Source: Neurospora tetraspora (lineage: Eukaryota; Ascomycota; Sordariomycetes; Sordariales; Sordariaceae). From it: 64,000 bases of DNA. Of the stretch, positions 1 to 11,676 are shown piece after piece. Position numbers and translations under genes: made by a program. The DNA lies in the NCBI RefSeq assembly GCF_033439725.1, contig NW_026944383.1:3472001-3536000 (forward strand), read 5' to 3'. Below the pieces are notes generated by a model. That model made no database searches. It was not told the origin of the DNA and saw only the letters and a list, made by a program, of their open reading frames with translations. Each line of letters starts with the position of its first letter. Positions within the stretch are counted from its first letter, which is position 1.

Positions 1-10
1 ATCGCAACAC

Positions 11-58
11 CAACCGCAATCCCAACCGCAATCCCAACCGCGTCTCCAACCGCACCAG
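11..58. repeat. 12-bp tandem repeat, four units
   Basis: Four head-to-tail units of 12 bp, the first two identical (CAACCGCAATCC) and the last two diverged in the second half. The run lies just upstream of the BUB2-like gene. It is in a frame that stays open, without stops, from position 2 to the ATG at 209, and would encode a Gln/Pro-rich stretch. It may therefore be coding sequence of a longer N-terminus or simply 5' leader. Confidence 0.8.
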
Positions 59-208
59 CAGCTCCAACACCAGCATCGCTTACTCCCAGGCCCTCCTTCG
101 CCTCCTACTAGACATGCAAGTCTCAACTATCGATCGACACCACAAAGAGGTCGCGCCAACAGTGACGCCCCGCCAGTTCCTATTCCATTAGGTCAACAAT
201 ACAGCACC

Positions 209-1452
209 ATGGCAGCCGCAAATAGGCGGCGCGGCACAAGCTCGTCCACCGCCAGCGCCATGTCCCTCGAAAAGTTGTTGCGCGAAGGCCCTCCGAACGG
301 CGATGTCGAGGCCGCGCTCGAAAGCACACGACTCAAGATCCTCGATCAAGGCGTCAAATCCGATAGCGATGGCATGGTAAGAGAGACACAGCCTCATCCT
401 CATCAATGCGCTCTTGTCTTGCGCTCGCAATCGCTGACCAGCAATCCCAAACAGTCTTCCCTTCGCATCTACGTATGGCTGATCCTCCTCAACGCCCCAA
501 TCATTGAAACCGACACCTACCTTGCCCTCATCCATCGCGGCGCATCCCCTGCCTACTCGAAGATCCGAAATGACACTTTCCGTACACTCACGACCGATCC
601 TCTCTTCCGGCGCCGCGTCAGCGAGGCCAGCTTAATTCGATTACTCAATGCCGTCGCCTGGAGGTTACACGATGCCCGCGGGGACCGAACCAGAGACCAT
701 AGCATTGCCAGTCTTTCGCGACGCTCGGCGCCATCAGAACCCGGAAGTCGTCCGGGAACTAGTGGCCACGACAGTATCACTGGGTCGCCGGCATCGAAAA
801 GTCGAGCGCGTGCCTTGACCTTGACCACTGAAGGCTCCGAGGCCAGTGGTGTCGCTTCCGAACCGGGTACCTATGTACAAGGAATGAACGTGCTGGCCGC
901 GCCCTTCTTATATGCTGCACGTAGCGAGGCAGAAGCATTCGTCGCCTTCCACCAGCTTCTCACGCAGGAGTTACCCGGCTACATTCGCGGTGCGATGGAC
1001 GGAGTACACAAAGGGCTGGCGCTGGTCGACAAGGTGTTGTCGATCGTGGATCCTAAACTCAGTCTTTACCTGATGTCCAAGAACCTCACTGCCGAGATCT
1101 ATGCATTCCCCTCCGTACTGACGCTGTGCGCCTGTACGCCGCCTCTGCCTGAGGTCCTACGTCTGTGGGACTTTCTCTTTGCATACGGTCCGCATCTTAA
1201 CATTTTGTGCATCGTTGCGCAGCTTATCATGATACGCACCAAGATTATGGAATCGCCCAGGTATGAGTCTTCTCACCAGTAACCCGTTTTCCAGAGTTTC
1301 AACTACTGACATACCGGTCCTTCACCAGTCCTAACAAACTCCTCCGATCTTTCCCTGCCCTTCAGGCCGATTTGATCAAGCGGACCACTTTGACCGTGAT
1401 ACGCATGATACCCGACGATGTCTACGCTGAAATTGTTGCTCATGCCAAGTGA
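209..1452 (+). CDS. bub2: BUB2/Cdc16-type TBC-domain GTPase-activating protein
   Basis: Three exons, 209-376, 455-1260 and 1329-1452, give about 365 residues; S. cerevisiae Bub2 has 306. The ATG at 209 has a strong context (CACCATGG). The TBC Rab-GAP fold is recognisable from SLRIYVWLILLNAP near the start, through TYVQGMNVLAAPF and the helical region LSLYLMSKNLTAEIY, to LRLWDFLFAYG. A long Ser/Gly-rich insertion separates the first and second parts. Known family role: with Bfa1/Byr4 it forms the two-component GAP for the Tem1/Spg1 GTPase, holding back mitotic exit or septation at the spindle pole body. Intron 1 (377-454) is 78 nt, a multiple of three and free of in-frame stops, so its retention would insert 26 residues. 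The frame is also open upstream to the window edge, so a longer Gln-rich N-terminus cannot be excluded. Confidence 0.88.
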
Positions 1453-3427
1453 TGCGATTTCTTGAAATCCATATACTTGCACCATATTTTGACAAAAGAA
1501 ATCCAGAGAGAGAAAATGGGTATGGGGCACTGCTCCAGTGCGAGAGGCACCAAGCATGGTAGACCTGCACTCGAAGTTGACTTGCGCACACGACAGGTCG
1601 TTACATCATACTCTGACGACTACGGCCTGCCTGGCAATCAGCGGAAGAAACAGCTCTGCTTGTCCCCTACCCAAGTTTTGCATCTTGTACCTGCTGGTCG
1701 CAGAGTGCTGGTACACGCAGCAAACGCCGCGCCGAGGACAGTTGGGCACGTCCGGCGTGGTTTGCTAAATCATCTTCGTGAACTCAGGGGTGGCTTGGTC
1801 GATAACCTAAAAAAAGAAAGCTCAGCTAACAGATGGGAAGCAATGGGGGACTTGAGATTCAGCAAGAGGGATCGACACCTGGCGTTTCCCCCGAAATCAC
1901 CCGATGTCCTCAGAGTTGCGACCACCTCTACACAGGCATTGCTCAGACCACTTGAAACCGCTCCGCGGCGATCCATGTATCATTCCGACAGAATTGTGAC
2001 CTAGAAACAGGTCTTCATCATACAAGGTGTACTGGTAGGAGGTTGATATATCGGCTCTTGATTGCCCAAGCCATACGTGGGCCCGGCTCGCGTGATGCCG
2101 GCCGCGCAGGCAGGTTCAGACAAGGACACAGAAAGCGCCCGTTGCTGCTTCGAGGAGATGATATAGTTTCAAGAGAGAAGGGAGAAGGCGGCAGAATCTT
2201 GGTACCAAGGATTCCCAGACGAAAGAGACAATGGGATTATAGGACTATGGGACAGGAACCAGGGAAATGGTAAAATTTTCTCTAGACCCTACTGGCATAT
2301 AATGGCTCAGTGTCAAAGTTGGATATGTGGCTTCAGATAGAACATTGATATAATAATTCAAAACCACATATTTGTATTGGCACATTCCAAGCACTATCTG
2401 GACCTTGGTCTTTCATCCCACCTGGACCTTGGGAAGGTGCGCTGTGCGCTTAGCAATGAGGGGTATTTATACCTAGTTTTCCGGGGTTCTCCCTCTCTTA
2501 CTTTTCTTCTAATCAATCACCACCTTATTCCCAAAACGACCCCCTCCTGGCTGACTGCATCCACAGTGGCTTTTAACCTACAATCATCGCGTATACTGTG
2601 TAAGAAGCTCTGCCCATTCCATCCGATCGATATAGACTAACTTCCTCTTCTTTCTTCATCTTTAATATTTGACTACCTTCGTCCGACCTTTTTGGAGCGT
2701 CAGTGCAAGTTCTACGTGACAATACTATCGCGCCTCTTTTGTTTCCCTATGCCTTGATATGTACACGTAGATTTGTATAAACACCTAAATAAAAACTAAA
2801 ACCTATATACCGCTGCGCCCAAAATGCTGTTATGAATGCAGAATTCATCCCTATTAATACTCCGTCACTTTCGATTCCATTTCACTACTTTCCTTTCCTT
2901 TTATGTACATGCTTTTCAAGCTCAGCATCGAGACTACTACATATAAGTTCCTTCATCTACTAACGTTCCCCACCCTAGCCCACAAGGCATGCAACAGATG
3001 GTCCTCGATTGCAAAAAACCAGTTCAGTCACATCTCAGTCGCATATGCCACCCCAAGCCTAAAGAACATGGCGGTGGCGGCGATGGTATATCGGGAACCA
3101 TCGTCTCCACGCCGGACGGAATGCTTCGAGTACATCCGTGACGGACAGTACGACTCTGATCTCGGGGGTTCATGGCGAGGGGAAGCTTGGTATCGGGATA
3201 GTCGTTCTGTTCGAGTGCTGGCGAATGCGTTTATCACCTGACCAACTTTTTTGCTCGCTGGCTCTGTTGCTTCATAGCGGATTGCTTGTTGAATAGCGAT
3301 AGACTTGAATGGCGTAGCGATATGTAGCTCGTAGTTTGCCCGCCCCCATTCCAAAACAGAAAAGAATTAAACTCCAAAAGCACCCCATTGAAACCATGGG
3401 GCCTTTCATGCCTCCGTCTCCTTAAGC
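1453..3427. other. intergenic, convergent 3' regions
   Basis: About 2 kb between two convergent genes. It should hold both 3' untranslated regions. The open frames here are short, overlap on both strands and show no recognisable domain. AT-rich patches lie at about 2280-2380 and 2730-2960. I see no RNA gene. Confidence 0.6.
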
Positions 3428-4900
3428 CTAATACATAGGGCAAGCATCCTGGGCGCGCCTAAAGGCATTCGAGAAAAACTCCTGCATGGCGTTGTAGTGG
3501 AACAGGATGCCACCGAGGACAGCAATGTGCCAAAGGTTGTGGCTGCCACCAACATAGTCAAACATGCCGGGGCACCACCTCTCAGGGACCTTGCTGGCGT
3601 AGACGAGAGCGCCGAGGAAGTAGACGAAGAGCGACTCGAGTATAGGCGAATAGTGCTCCCACACCGACATGCCGCCGCGGGTGAGCCAGATCTGAAAGAT
3701 GGGTAGGAAGCCGCTGGCGGAAAGACCGATGTAGAAAGCGACTCTCACCCAGGCCATATCCTGCCCGTTAAAGCGAGGATGCCACGGGAGGATGACACCA
3801 CCGACACCAAGGAAAGCTGTCGCGATCATGTAGACCCACCGGCTAACGGGCTCGCAGTAGAAGGCCGTGTATTCGGTGGTGATGATGGAAGCAGCGATGA
3901 GAAGCGAGATGCCGGTGTAGTCGACGCAGGCGAACATGGAGATCAGGTTGACATCGGCGACGGAGTTCATGGTATGCCAGATGACGCTACAGGCCAGGCA
4001 TTGGCAAGCCGCGAAGAAGAAGATGGCGGCGATGGCGATGTCGGTCTTGGTGCTCTGCGAAAAGTTGATGCTGGTGGGGTAGAAGTAGAAAGCAACGGCC
4101 AGAACGAGGATGAGACCCAGGGCGTGGGACCAGATGTTGATCAGCTCGTTGGAGAAAGTGAAAGCTGACCTGATGCAAGCCAGCTTGTTCTCGGAAAACC
4201 GATAGCCCTTTTGAATATGGGGGTTGATCCTCCACGGGATTGGGAGCTCCTCGTAGCTGATCAAGCCCTTCTCTCTCGCCTGATTAATGGCGCGCTGGAT
4301 ATGGTCTTCGAGGTTCTCGGCAGCACGCATGGCCCTCTCAATACCCTCCTCCATAACTCTCTTGCCCTCGCCCATGAGACTCTCGGCAGCATTGGCCAGT
4401 CCCTTCTCACGAAGCTTGGCGGCCTGGGTCTCCAAGTCTTCCAGCATCCCGTCGAGCAGATCGATGCCGACCTTGGCCTTTTCGTTCAGCGATCCAGCGG
4501 CGGCCATGGCCTCGTGGTAGCTCGTCTCTAGGGTCTCGACCAGAACATGGAGGCGTCTGCGTCCGGCACCCATCACTTCCTCCGAAACTTGGGAGCATCT
4601 TGTTCGTACGGCCTGCAGCGTAGACAGGGCCGCCTCGATCGAGGAGTCGAGAGTCAGCTCTCCATAGTTCTCCCAGTACTCCAACCGGTTCTCTAGCTCG
4701 GCGAGGAAGGCATCCATCTTGAGAAGCAGGGCTTCTTCGCCATCCACGATACTGTTGACAAACGACTTCCTCCGGGCATTGAGCTGGGATTTCCGGCGAT
4801 TCCGGAGGGCCGGCCTTTCGGGGGCATTAGCCGCGCCCGAGGCCCGGGCCTCGGTGTTGTCATCGTGGGCGGCGAAGGAAAAGGGGGAAGCACACTCCAT
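3428..4900 (-). CDS. izh3: PAQR / hemolysin III-type seven-helix protein, IZH3-like
   Basis: Intronless gene of 490 residues. The N-terminal half (roughly 50-225) is hydrophilic and helical, rich in Glu, Ala and Arg, and looks coiled-coil; this long cytosolic head separates the IZH3 branch from short PAQR proteins. The C-terminal half carries about seven membrane helices and the PAQR signatures: NELINIWSHALG before helix 1, SVIWHTMNS after helix 2 and SHNLWHIAVLGGILFH at helix 7, containing the conserved metal-binding histidines. Family knowledge: yeast Izh proteins affect zinc and sterol homeostasis, and PAQR receptors are ceramidase-like. An ISC1-type sphingolipid phospholipase lies 18 kb away, but no functional link can be claimed. 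The start ATG at 4900 is the first in frame. Confidence 0.9.
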   Translation of the reverse strand: MECASPFSFAAHDDNTEARASGAANAPERPALRNRRKSQLNARRKSFVNSIVDGEEALLLKMDAFLAELENRLEYWENYGELTLDSSIEAALSTLQAVRTRCSQVSEEVMGAGRRRLHVLVETLETSYHEAMAAAGSLNEKAKVGIDLLDGMLEDLETQAAKLREKGLANAAESLMGEGKRVMEEGIERAMRAAENLEDHIQRAINQAREKGLISYEELPIPWRINPHIQKGYRFSENKLACIRSAFTFSNELINIWSHALGLILVLAVAFYFYPTSINFSQSTKTDIAIAAIFFFAACQCLACSVIWHTMNSVADVNLISMFACVDYTGISLLIAASIITTEYTAFYCEPVSRWVYMIATAFLGVGGVILPWHPRFNGQDMAWVRVAFYIGLSASGFLPIFQIWLTRGGMSVWEHYSPILESLFVYFLGALVYASKVPERWCPGMFDYVGGSHNLWHIAVLGGILFHYNAMQEFFSNAFRRAQDACPMY

Positions 4901-6425
4901 GGTTGTGCGGTTGTTCGGTCGGTTACTCGAGGTTTGGCAAGAGGCGAGTGCCGTGCGTGGTCTGGTCGTTACCCGAGAAGCAGTGTGATCCAGGCCTGTA
5001 ATCCGAACAATGGTGGCGTCAACCGGTGAGCCCGCTTTTTACGTGCAGCAAGAAGGATGTCAAGACACGGTATCGGAAGTGGAAGCGGGAGTGGTGACAC
5101 AGAGAAGTTAAAGTCTGCCACAGAGGTGGGAAGGACGTCGGGACGGGAGGGGCTTTGGGTTCCGACGGAGTACCGATTGACCACTAGATTCGCGCGTGTC
5201 AGGGGATTTCGATTCGTTCGGAGGAAACAAAACAACGGATTCCAGAGGGTAAAAAATTGCGTGGGTCCGCACTGCAGTCCGGATGACTTGCAGGTATCTC
5301 GACGCCCGATACTTGTTTGCAAATACCGCCTGTAGACAATTGACAGCGCAACGTATGAATGATTATATAGACAACAGAGCAAAAAAGTTCGAGAACAAAA
5401 CTTATGAAAGGAGACCAGGGTGGAGATCAAGATGGGAACGCGGTAAGAAACCCACAGACACAGGAGACACCGAATGGAAAGGGTGAAGGGAAACAGCCCA
5501 GACTCCCAAAAGTTCCAGAGAGCCCGAAGTGGAAGGCTTCCACTTTTATTCTCTCATCCTATTAGTCGCCCGCACAGCGCGCCGAGCGTGCCTAGCCGCC
5601 GTAGCCTCTTTTCTTTGCTGGGCGTGCTGTTTTGATGGACTAATGGGCCACAACTGCTCCCACCTTCCGCTTCTTCACTTTTTCTTTTGCAGGCTGAAGT
5701 CCCTCCCGCAGGCAGGGCAAAACGGGGCATGACGGGTGGGATGCAAAGAAACCGGGCATTTTGGTAAGCTGCCATTCACAGTTTCATTGTGCGGCCATCA
5801 TGATTGCGGTGCATTTGGCGGTCATCAGGAACCATTCCGTTCTTTTCCTGAAAGGGGAATGCCTAGAACCGCCTAAACCGCACATGGTTCGGGCTAGGAA
5901 AAACCTGGAAAGGGGTTCTTTGTCCCTCCCTGGCCAATGACGTCGCGGAATTGCGGCCCTACCGCGCTCGAACCCCCACCCGACTGTGCTGTTTCGAGCC
6001 TGTGACGCTGATCCACCAAGGCACGTGCGAGGCAACGAACGAAGTGTCCGCCAAGCCTGTCTTTGTTCATGCCTGCCCTGGGCGAAAATCCCCAGATCAA
6101 TACCTACGGCTTCATCCAGGAACCACAAGCGACACACCTTCCCCGCGAAATCAGAAGGATTGACGACGGCTGATCGATCACACTGCGACCTCATAACCTC
6201 CGCCCGTTAAACCACTCTGGGAAATTGCATTCACCCCTCTCTCAAATATTGTCGTCATTCGGACCTGCGCTATTCAAAACCGATCTTGGCTTACACACCT
6301 CCACGGCAGTTGGCCCTGCTAAGTCGTGTTCTTATCGAGATTCGTGCTATTCACAGCTTCGGCAACTTGAACATCCGGATTGCCGTCACAACCGATCGAC
6401 ACCAACCACGATACCGACGATTACC
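4901..6425. other. divergent promoter region, izh3 / THOC5
   Basis: About 1.5 kb between two divergently transcribed genes, so it must hold both promoters and 5' leaders. The open frames on both strands are short and unlike known proteins. No TATA box is convincing. Confidence 0.6.
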
Positions 6426-7208
6426 ATGGCTGCCGACGGACCCATCACCGATCCCTTGCTCGTTACGGTTCTTGACACGTCGAGAGCCGCGCGCGAGCAA
6501 GCCGTGGTTCTCATTGATCGCATCCAAGAGGCTCTTGATGCTGCAGGAAACGGGCCTCTGCCTTTGGAAGCCCAGGCGGAAATCTCAAAGCAACAGAAAC
6601 TGCTCAACACCAACATCGCCCAACTACGCGGTCTACACCGGTCCGCCCATTTCAAGGCGCGTGAGACGAAGGGTCAGACAGCAGAGGCGCGTCACGAGGT
6701 CGACGTGCTCCATCTTCAACTGCAAAACCTTTACTACGAACAAAGGCACCTGGAGGGAGAAATCGCAGCCTGCGAGTCCTTTGAGTTGGTTCCCTTTGAA
6801 CTCGTTGGTTGTTCTTCGGCGGAACAGCGGTTTGCTAACAAAGGTCTTTTTCAGGCATACCTACCAAAAGCTCCCACTGATCCCTGTCGAGGAATTCCTG
6901 GCTCTGCATCCCGAGCATGCTGATGACGACGAGAACGACCTCATGGTGGCGCGTATCAATCATGAGAGAACCGAGCGAGAGGCGCTTGAGCAGCAAAGGG
7001 TCGAGTTGCAAAAGCGTAAACAGAAACTGATTGCCGACAACAAAAAGCGACGCGACGATCTGGCCAATCTGGACAAGGATTTGGAGAAATTCATCGATGT
7101 GAGTAGCTCGAATCTGGTCCCGTCCTGTGGACTTATGACGTGAACGCTTGACTAACCCAAGACTAGGCCGCGAAACCCATCCAAAAGCTCTTCGAGAAGG
7201 TTGTATGA
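6426..7208 (+). CDS. THO complex subunit 5 (THOC5/FMIP family)
   Basis: Three exons, 6426-6784, 6855-7098 and 7167-7208, encode 214 residues. The first intron has donor GTTGGT, branch site GCTAAC and a polypyrimidine acceptor; the second has GTGAGT and CTAAC. The last exon encodes only 13 residues. The protein is almost all charged coiled coil, with family landmarks NLYYEQRHLEGEIAACESF, the following TYQKLPLIPVEEFLALHP and the heptad-rich tail ending in AAKPIQKLFEKVV. THOC5 is a subunit of THO/TREX, which couples transcription elongation to mRNA packaging and nuclear export. The protein is short compared with animal THOC5 (about 680 residues) because only the N-terminal THOC5 domain is present, which is usual for ascomycetes. 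Confidence 0.85.
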
Positions 7209-10200
7209 GGCGGCAATCCCTCATGCACCATACCTCACAGTTGTGCGCGAGCCATGTAGCTAGTTCACTCAGCGTGTCCTTGCCAGTCGTAGGATGTGCG
7301 TGACACACCGAGGTTTATACCAGCAAAGACGCCTTCAAAGCAGCCAACAATCGCTAAAAACCGCCACATAAGACGATGGCTATTGAGTCTTGCACGAGAT
7401 GCAAGCTCTAGTGCTCAAAGCAAGAGCCACATTGTCTCAAGGTCACCAGCCTTACTATGGTTTGTTCCTCGCCCACCGGCTTCGAGGGAGACACATGGCT
7501 GGGTTATTTTCTGGGACCGGGCACGCGTTTGGTCCAAGATAAGACCGGGCCTGATGTTACCATGGAGCTTGCCCGTTCAGTAGGCCCTTCTGTTAATGTC
7601 GAAGAAGGGTGTCGTCTGAAAGGCTACGTCGACGTTGGAATCGTGCCTACGCAGAATGATGAAGCTCATACCTGTCAATTCTGTCGTCAGGGAAAATGTG
7701 GAGTAAGGCCACGCCGGTCGTCATACCGGTGCTCGCTAGCCTTGCGAGCGTTGTGAATTAAGGGAGGAATGGACAAGAAGCACGCCCATCTTTATAGGCA
7801 TGCCGGTGCAAGTGTCGTCAAAGTTCCAACTGCAAGGATACTTATGGTTGGGTACAGTGGAATACAACATCTTTGGATGATGTCTGCACCGTGGGCTGTG
7901 TTCTAGCCTGGTACGCGGAATCAAGGGGAAGGGGACAGGAGCCCGACTGAAACCCGACTGAAACTCTGCATATGAACATTACGGATTACAACATGACGCT
8001 TGACCCCTATGGGAGATTTGTTCTCGAATTCCCTATCGAGTTTTATCCCCTCTAATCTTGCAGGGCTGTGTACTCTACCAGTACTTGCATATGGTTTGAC
8101 AACCATTTTACGCGGTGTGACATGGTTTCTGCAAGCTCGCGATTTCTCCGTGATACATGTGGAGATTACTACTCCTTGGGACCTGTGTAATAGCCCAGAC
8201 AATCATTGTGTGCAAGATACCTGGTTCTCAGGGAGATTCTGAAGGCGCAGAGGACCGACCCGAAATAATCTGCGGTTCCTCACGACAAGGCGGACTGTTC
8301 AAGTTGACCATGACTTACTATGCACCTTCCTCGCTCATCAAGTCGATGTGTTGGGCTTCCTTTGGTTATCTTGCCCGTTGTGTTCAGCCAGGCCAACGCC
8401 AAGTCTCAAGGGGCCTGTCATTGAAGAGCAGCAGCCCACGTGCGTCCAAAAGCCACTATCGCCAAGCAGGAGCAACACGTACAGATGGGAATGTAACCTG
8501 CCCGATCCTGTGGTTACAGAGTTACGTACCTGCATTTTATAATGCCTACGACGATGGGAACTTGGGTATTTCCTGGGAAAGCACGATGGTATATGTAAGA
8601 TGCCTGACTCGTCACGAAGGTGATGGAAAAGAAGTCAGACTTGATGATGATCAATTGATTGATGATCCGGGAGAAGAACTCCCGGGATCTAGACACTCCG
8701 TGTCTGACTAGCCGAATATATCCTGGAGGACAAGCACCTGCCTGTCATGCTGCCTGACAGCAGGACGCAGGTCCGACTTGTGATGAAGAAAGAGCCAGAC
8801 TTGGTCAAGTCAGACATGGCATGAATGTCTGGGCTTGCCTATCTGGGCTCTCACAAAGATCCAGAAGCGCCAATGAAGAGACCCTGAAATAAAGACCCTT
8901 CCAAGTCCTTTGTGCAAGGGATACCCAGCCCGCGCAACAACCTGCGAGGGAATTATATTGAAACTTACGCCTTTTCCAAAGCCCTACATACAGCTGATTT
9001 GAAGGAATCGTGTACTGTGCAGCTGTGAGTTTGTAGTGCCTGACAAATTCGGGCACAAACATGGCCTGGGCCTGGCAGAGAAAGAGAACCATCACGGATC
9101 ACATCGTGTCAACCGAATAATAGGGACATTACCGTGGCCTCAATTTCACCAGCTACAGAAGCCCTTGACGCCCGGAGCTGCCCAAGGACCACAGTGAAAG
9201 AAGGTCTACTAACATAATCATGTCAAAGGACATGTCAGTTGGCTCGGATGAGGCGGGCTATATCTAGACTACCCCCTCCCCCTATATCTTGTAGACTACT
9301 TAACTTGTTTGGGAAGGACTTCCCGCCTTTTTAGCGCCGTACAGAAAATTGATATCAGAACTGGGCACTGGACCAGCAAACAACATCGGCAATGAGCCAA
9401 CACCTCTACTATATGCAATAGCAGTGCCCTTAGGTTTACGCAATCTTACGATGCATTCTAACTTGAACAATGGATAAATGGATGAAATCCCCGTCTTCAG
9501 TTTTTCAAACCTCTTCATGCACTTTTAAGGGAGTGCATTTGGTCCAGGTGAGAGTGCAATGCTTTGGTCTTGAGCGCGAAGGAGGAACGACCATTTTCTT
9601 GGAGAAAATTTCGGGAAAGACCGACTGTGGCCTAACGGACTCTGCCCTAAATTTTGAGCGTGGATGTTAATGACAGATAAGATAAGACCAAATGCTGAAA
9701 GTGCTGCCCGAAGCTGTTAAGTAGTCTAGATATATCCCGCCTCCGCACAGCTGGCCCAACAGATGTCGGTTCAAGCGGCAAGACATTGGACACAGAGAAC
9801 CCAGTCCCGACCGAGAGATACTTGATCCTTCTCCGTATCTGGTATTCACGCATCCGAACCGAACCGACAGACGGTATATCGCTTTTTTCCACTTGATGTG
9901 GTTTCACTCACATCACGATGCTAGATATCGGAGCTGAGTCTACTCTCTGCACGGTGGCAGGTCCCGTCGAGCTGAGTTTATTGCTGCTTCTTGGGCGTTC
10001 TTCCTTCCCGCCCTTGGCGAAGCTTGTTTTTTCTGGGGGAAAGCTTGATTTGTTAGATTCAAACGGTAGGCAGCAGCCTGAAGTATAGCGCCGGGAATAT
10101 CTAGCTTCGACCAATCTACTCGTGAGTTGATGCGGGTCACAGGATTTCTTGGGAGCGATCCAGTAACAGGATTGGTTGAGCAAAACGATATCGAGTGAAA

Positions 10201-11676
10201 AAAAAGCGGTACCGGAGTGCTAGAAGATCTAGACCGCCAGGGCTTTCCACGAATCCACAGGGACCAAAAAGGAGATTAAAAGAAACCGAATGTGGAAGGA
10301 TCAACACCTAGGGTCAATACTTGAATGTGTCTGCCTATCTGCACCTCGTAGGATCAATTATCACGGTGTGTGTCAGAGGCAAGTAACCATGGAGATAATT
10401 TCCCACTCATACTGTGCAGAACGCATAGGGACATGTGAAACGGGACGGAGCATCAAACACAACCTACCTTCTCATTACCCGAAGGGATCTCATACCAACA
10501 TAAAAGCCCAGTTGAGTCTAACGATCCAAAGAATCCGCAGTATTGAGCAGAGGCGCAGTCGGGTGGTTGCCGTTGGAGGCGACGGCCGATTGATGACTCG
10601 GTATGTTGGATCAATAGTATCCTTTTGTCCGGTCTTGCAAGGTGACGGAGGGATCTCCTTCTGAACGTGTCCTTCAAGGGCGGGGCGACCAGGAAATGCA
10701 AAATTGGCGAAATTTCAGGGGGAGGCCCGGGCTTCTGAAATTAGGTTACATACGAACGCACTGACCCTGAGGGAGCCGAAGCAGGGAAGGAAGGCGGGAC
10801 AGGGGCGATGTTCAACCTGGAACAACAACCTGGAAGTGTATTGAGTGAAAAAGTCGAGCTGTCTCCCTGGACGTATGTAGGGCAGGTCTTGCTACCCCAG
10901 CCTTGGACTGACGGGAGGCATGGGAGCTGGTACCCCGATACACGACACGCACGCACCGCTGTCAAGTAAAAGTGGGAGACATTTGAAGTAGACGCGTCTT
11001 CAGTTTGCAGTGTATTAAAGTACGCACTGCGAAACATTGAACAGAGAAGTGTCCGGTCGTCTGATCTTCCTGTACAGTAATCGCAAGAGCGGTACAAACT
11101 CCACCCATCCTCCGGCGCCGGTGCAGCCAGCAGCACAGCCAACTGCACCGCCTACCGAACCGCCACTCCCTCCTCTCCCCGAGGGTCTTCCCAGTCCCAT
11201 TCCCACAGCTTCCTATTCCCGTGCTCCTCCCACGTGTACCTTTTGACCGGGCACCAATCCCCGTTGAATGATCTGGAACGTGTCCGAGGAGGTTCCGCTC
11301 AAGTCCCGCTATGTTCAGGCACCGTTGTGTCTTTGGCCACAAATGAGCCGTGGTTGGTTATCGGCGGTGAGGTACCGTATGGTGATGATACTCTTGCAAA
11401 TGTAAAATTCTAGGGTTAGTTGTTGCAAGGGTCGCGCTTGTTTGAACAACTTACATTTCAAAAGCCACTTTCCGGACCATCCACGTTTGCCAGTTGATCG
11501 ATGCTGATCCTGACTGGATTTCGGCCCTTCCTTCGACCTTTTCCCTTTCTCTTTCTCACCGGCCACCATACCGGCACAACCTTCAGTCCTGGTTCGACTG
11601 CACAACTTCATTTTCTTACGACACTTATTGTTTCTTTTCGCACCTCGTAACATTAATCACCTCTTCCGATATCCAG
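7209..11676. other. large intergenic region without recognised gene
   Basis: About 4.5 kb lacking a supportable gene. The open frames are under 190 codons, on both strands, without domain signatures or a convincing exon chain. Apart from a possible miniature inverted-repeat element at 9879-10209, I see nothing specific. The right part should contain the promoter of the glycosyltransferase gene. Untranslated or long non-coding transcripts cannot be judged from sequence alone. Confidence 0.5.
9879..10209. mobile_element. possible diverged MITE, TA-flanked
   Basis: The left end reads TCGCTTTTTTCCACTTGAT, preceded by TA (9877-9878). The right end, reverse complemented, reads CCGCTTTTTTTTCACTCGAT, followed by TA (10210-10211). 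The terminal sequence resembles the ends of the two clearer MITEs at 39113 and 40340. The match is short and gapped over a T run, so this is a candidate only. It has no coding capacity. Confidence 0.3.

Noticed and set aside
8805-9095. Minus-strand frame with a vague transporter-like look
   Set aside because: No membrane-helix periodicity or family motif stood up, and neighbouring frames do not extend it.
10962-11342. Gly/Arg-rich frame on the minus strand
   Set aside because: It mirrors a proline-rich frame on the plus strand across a GC-rich stretch; no sign of selection.
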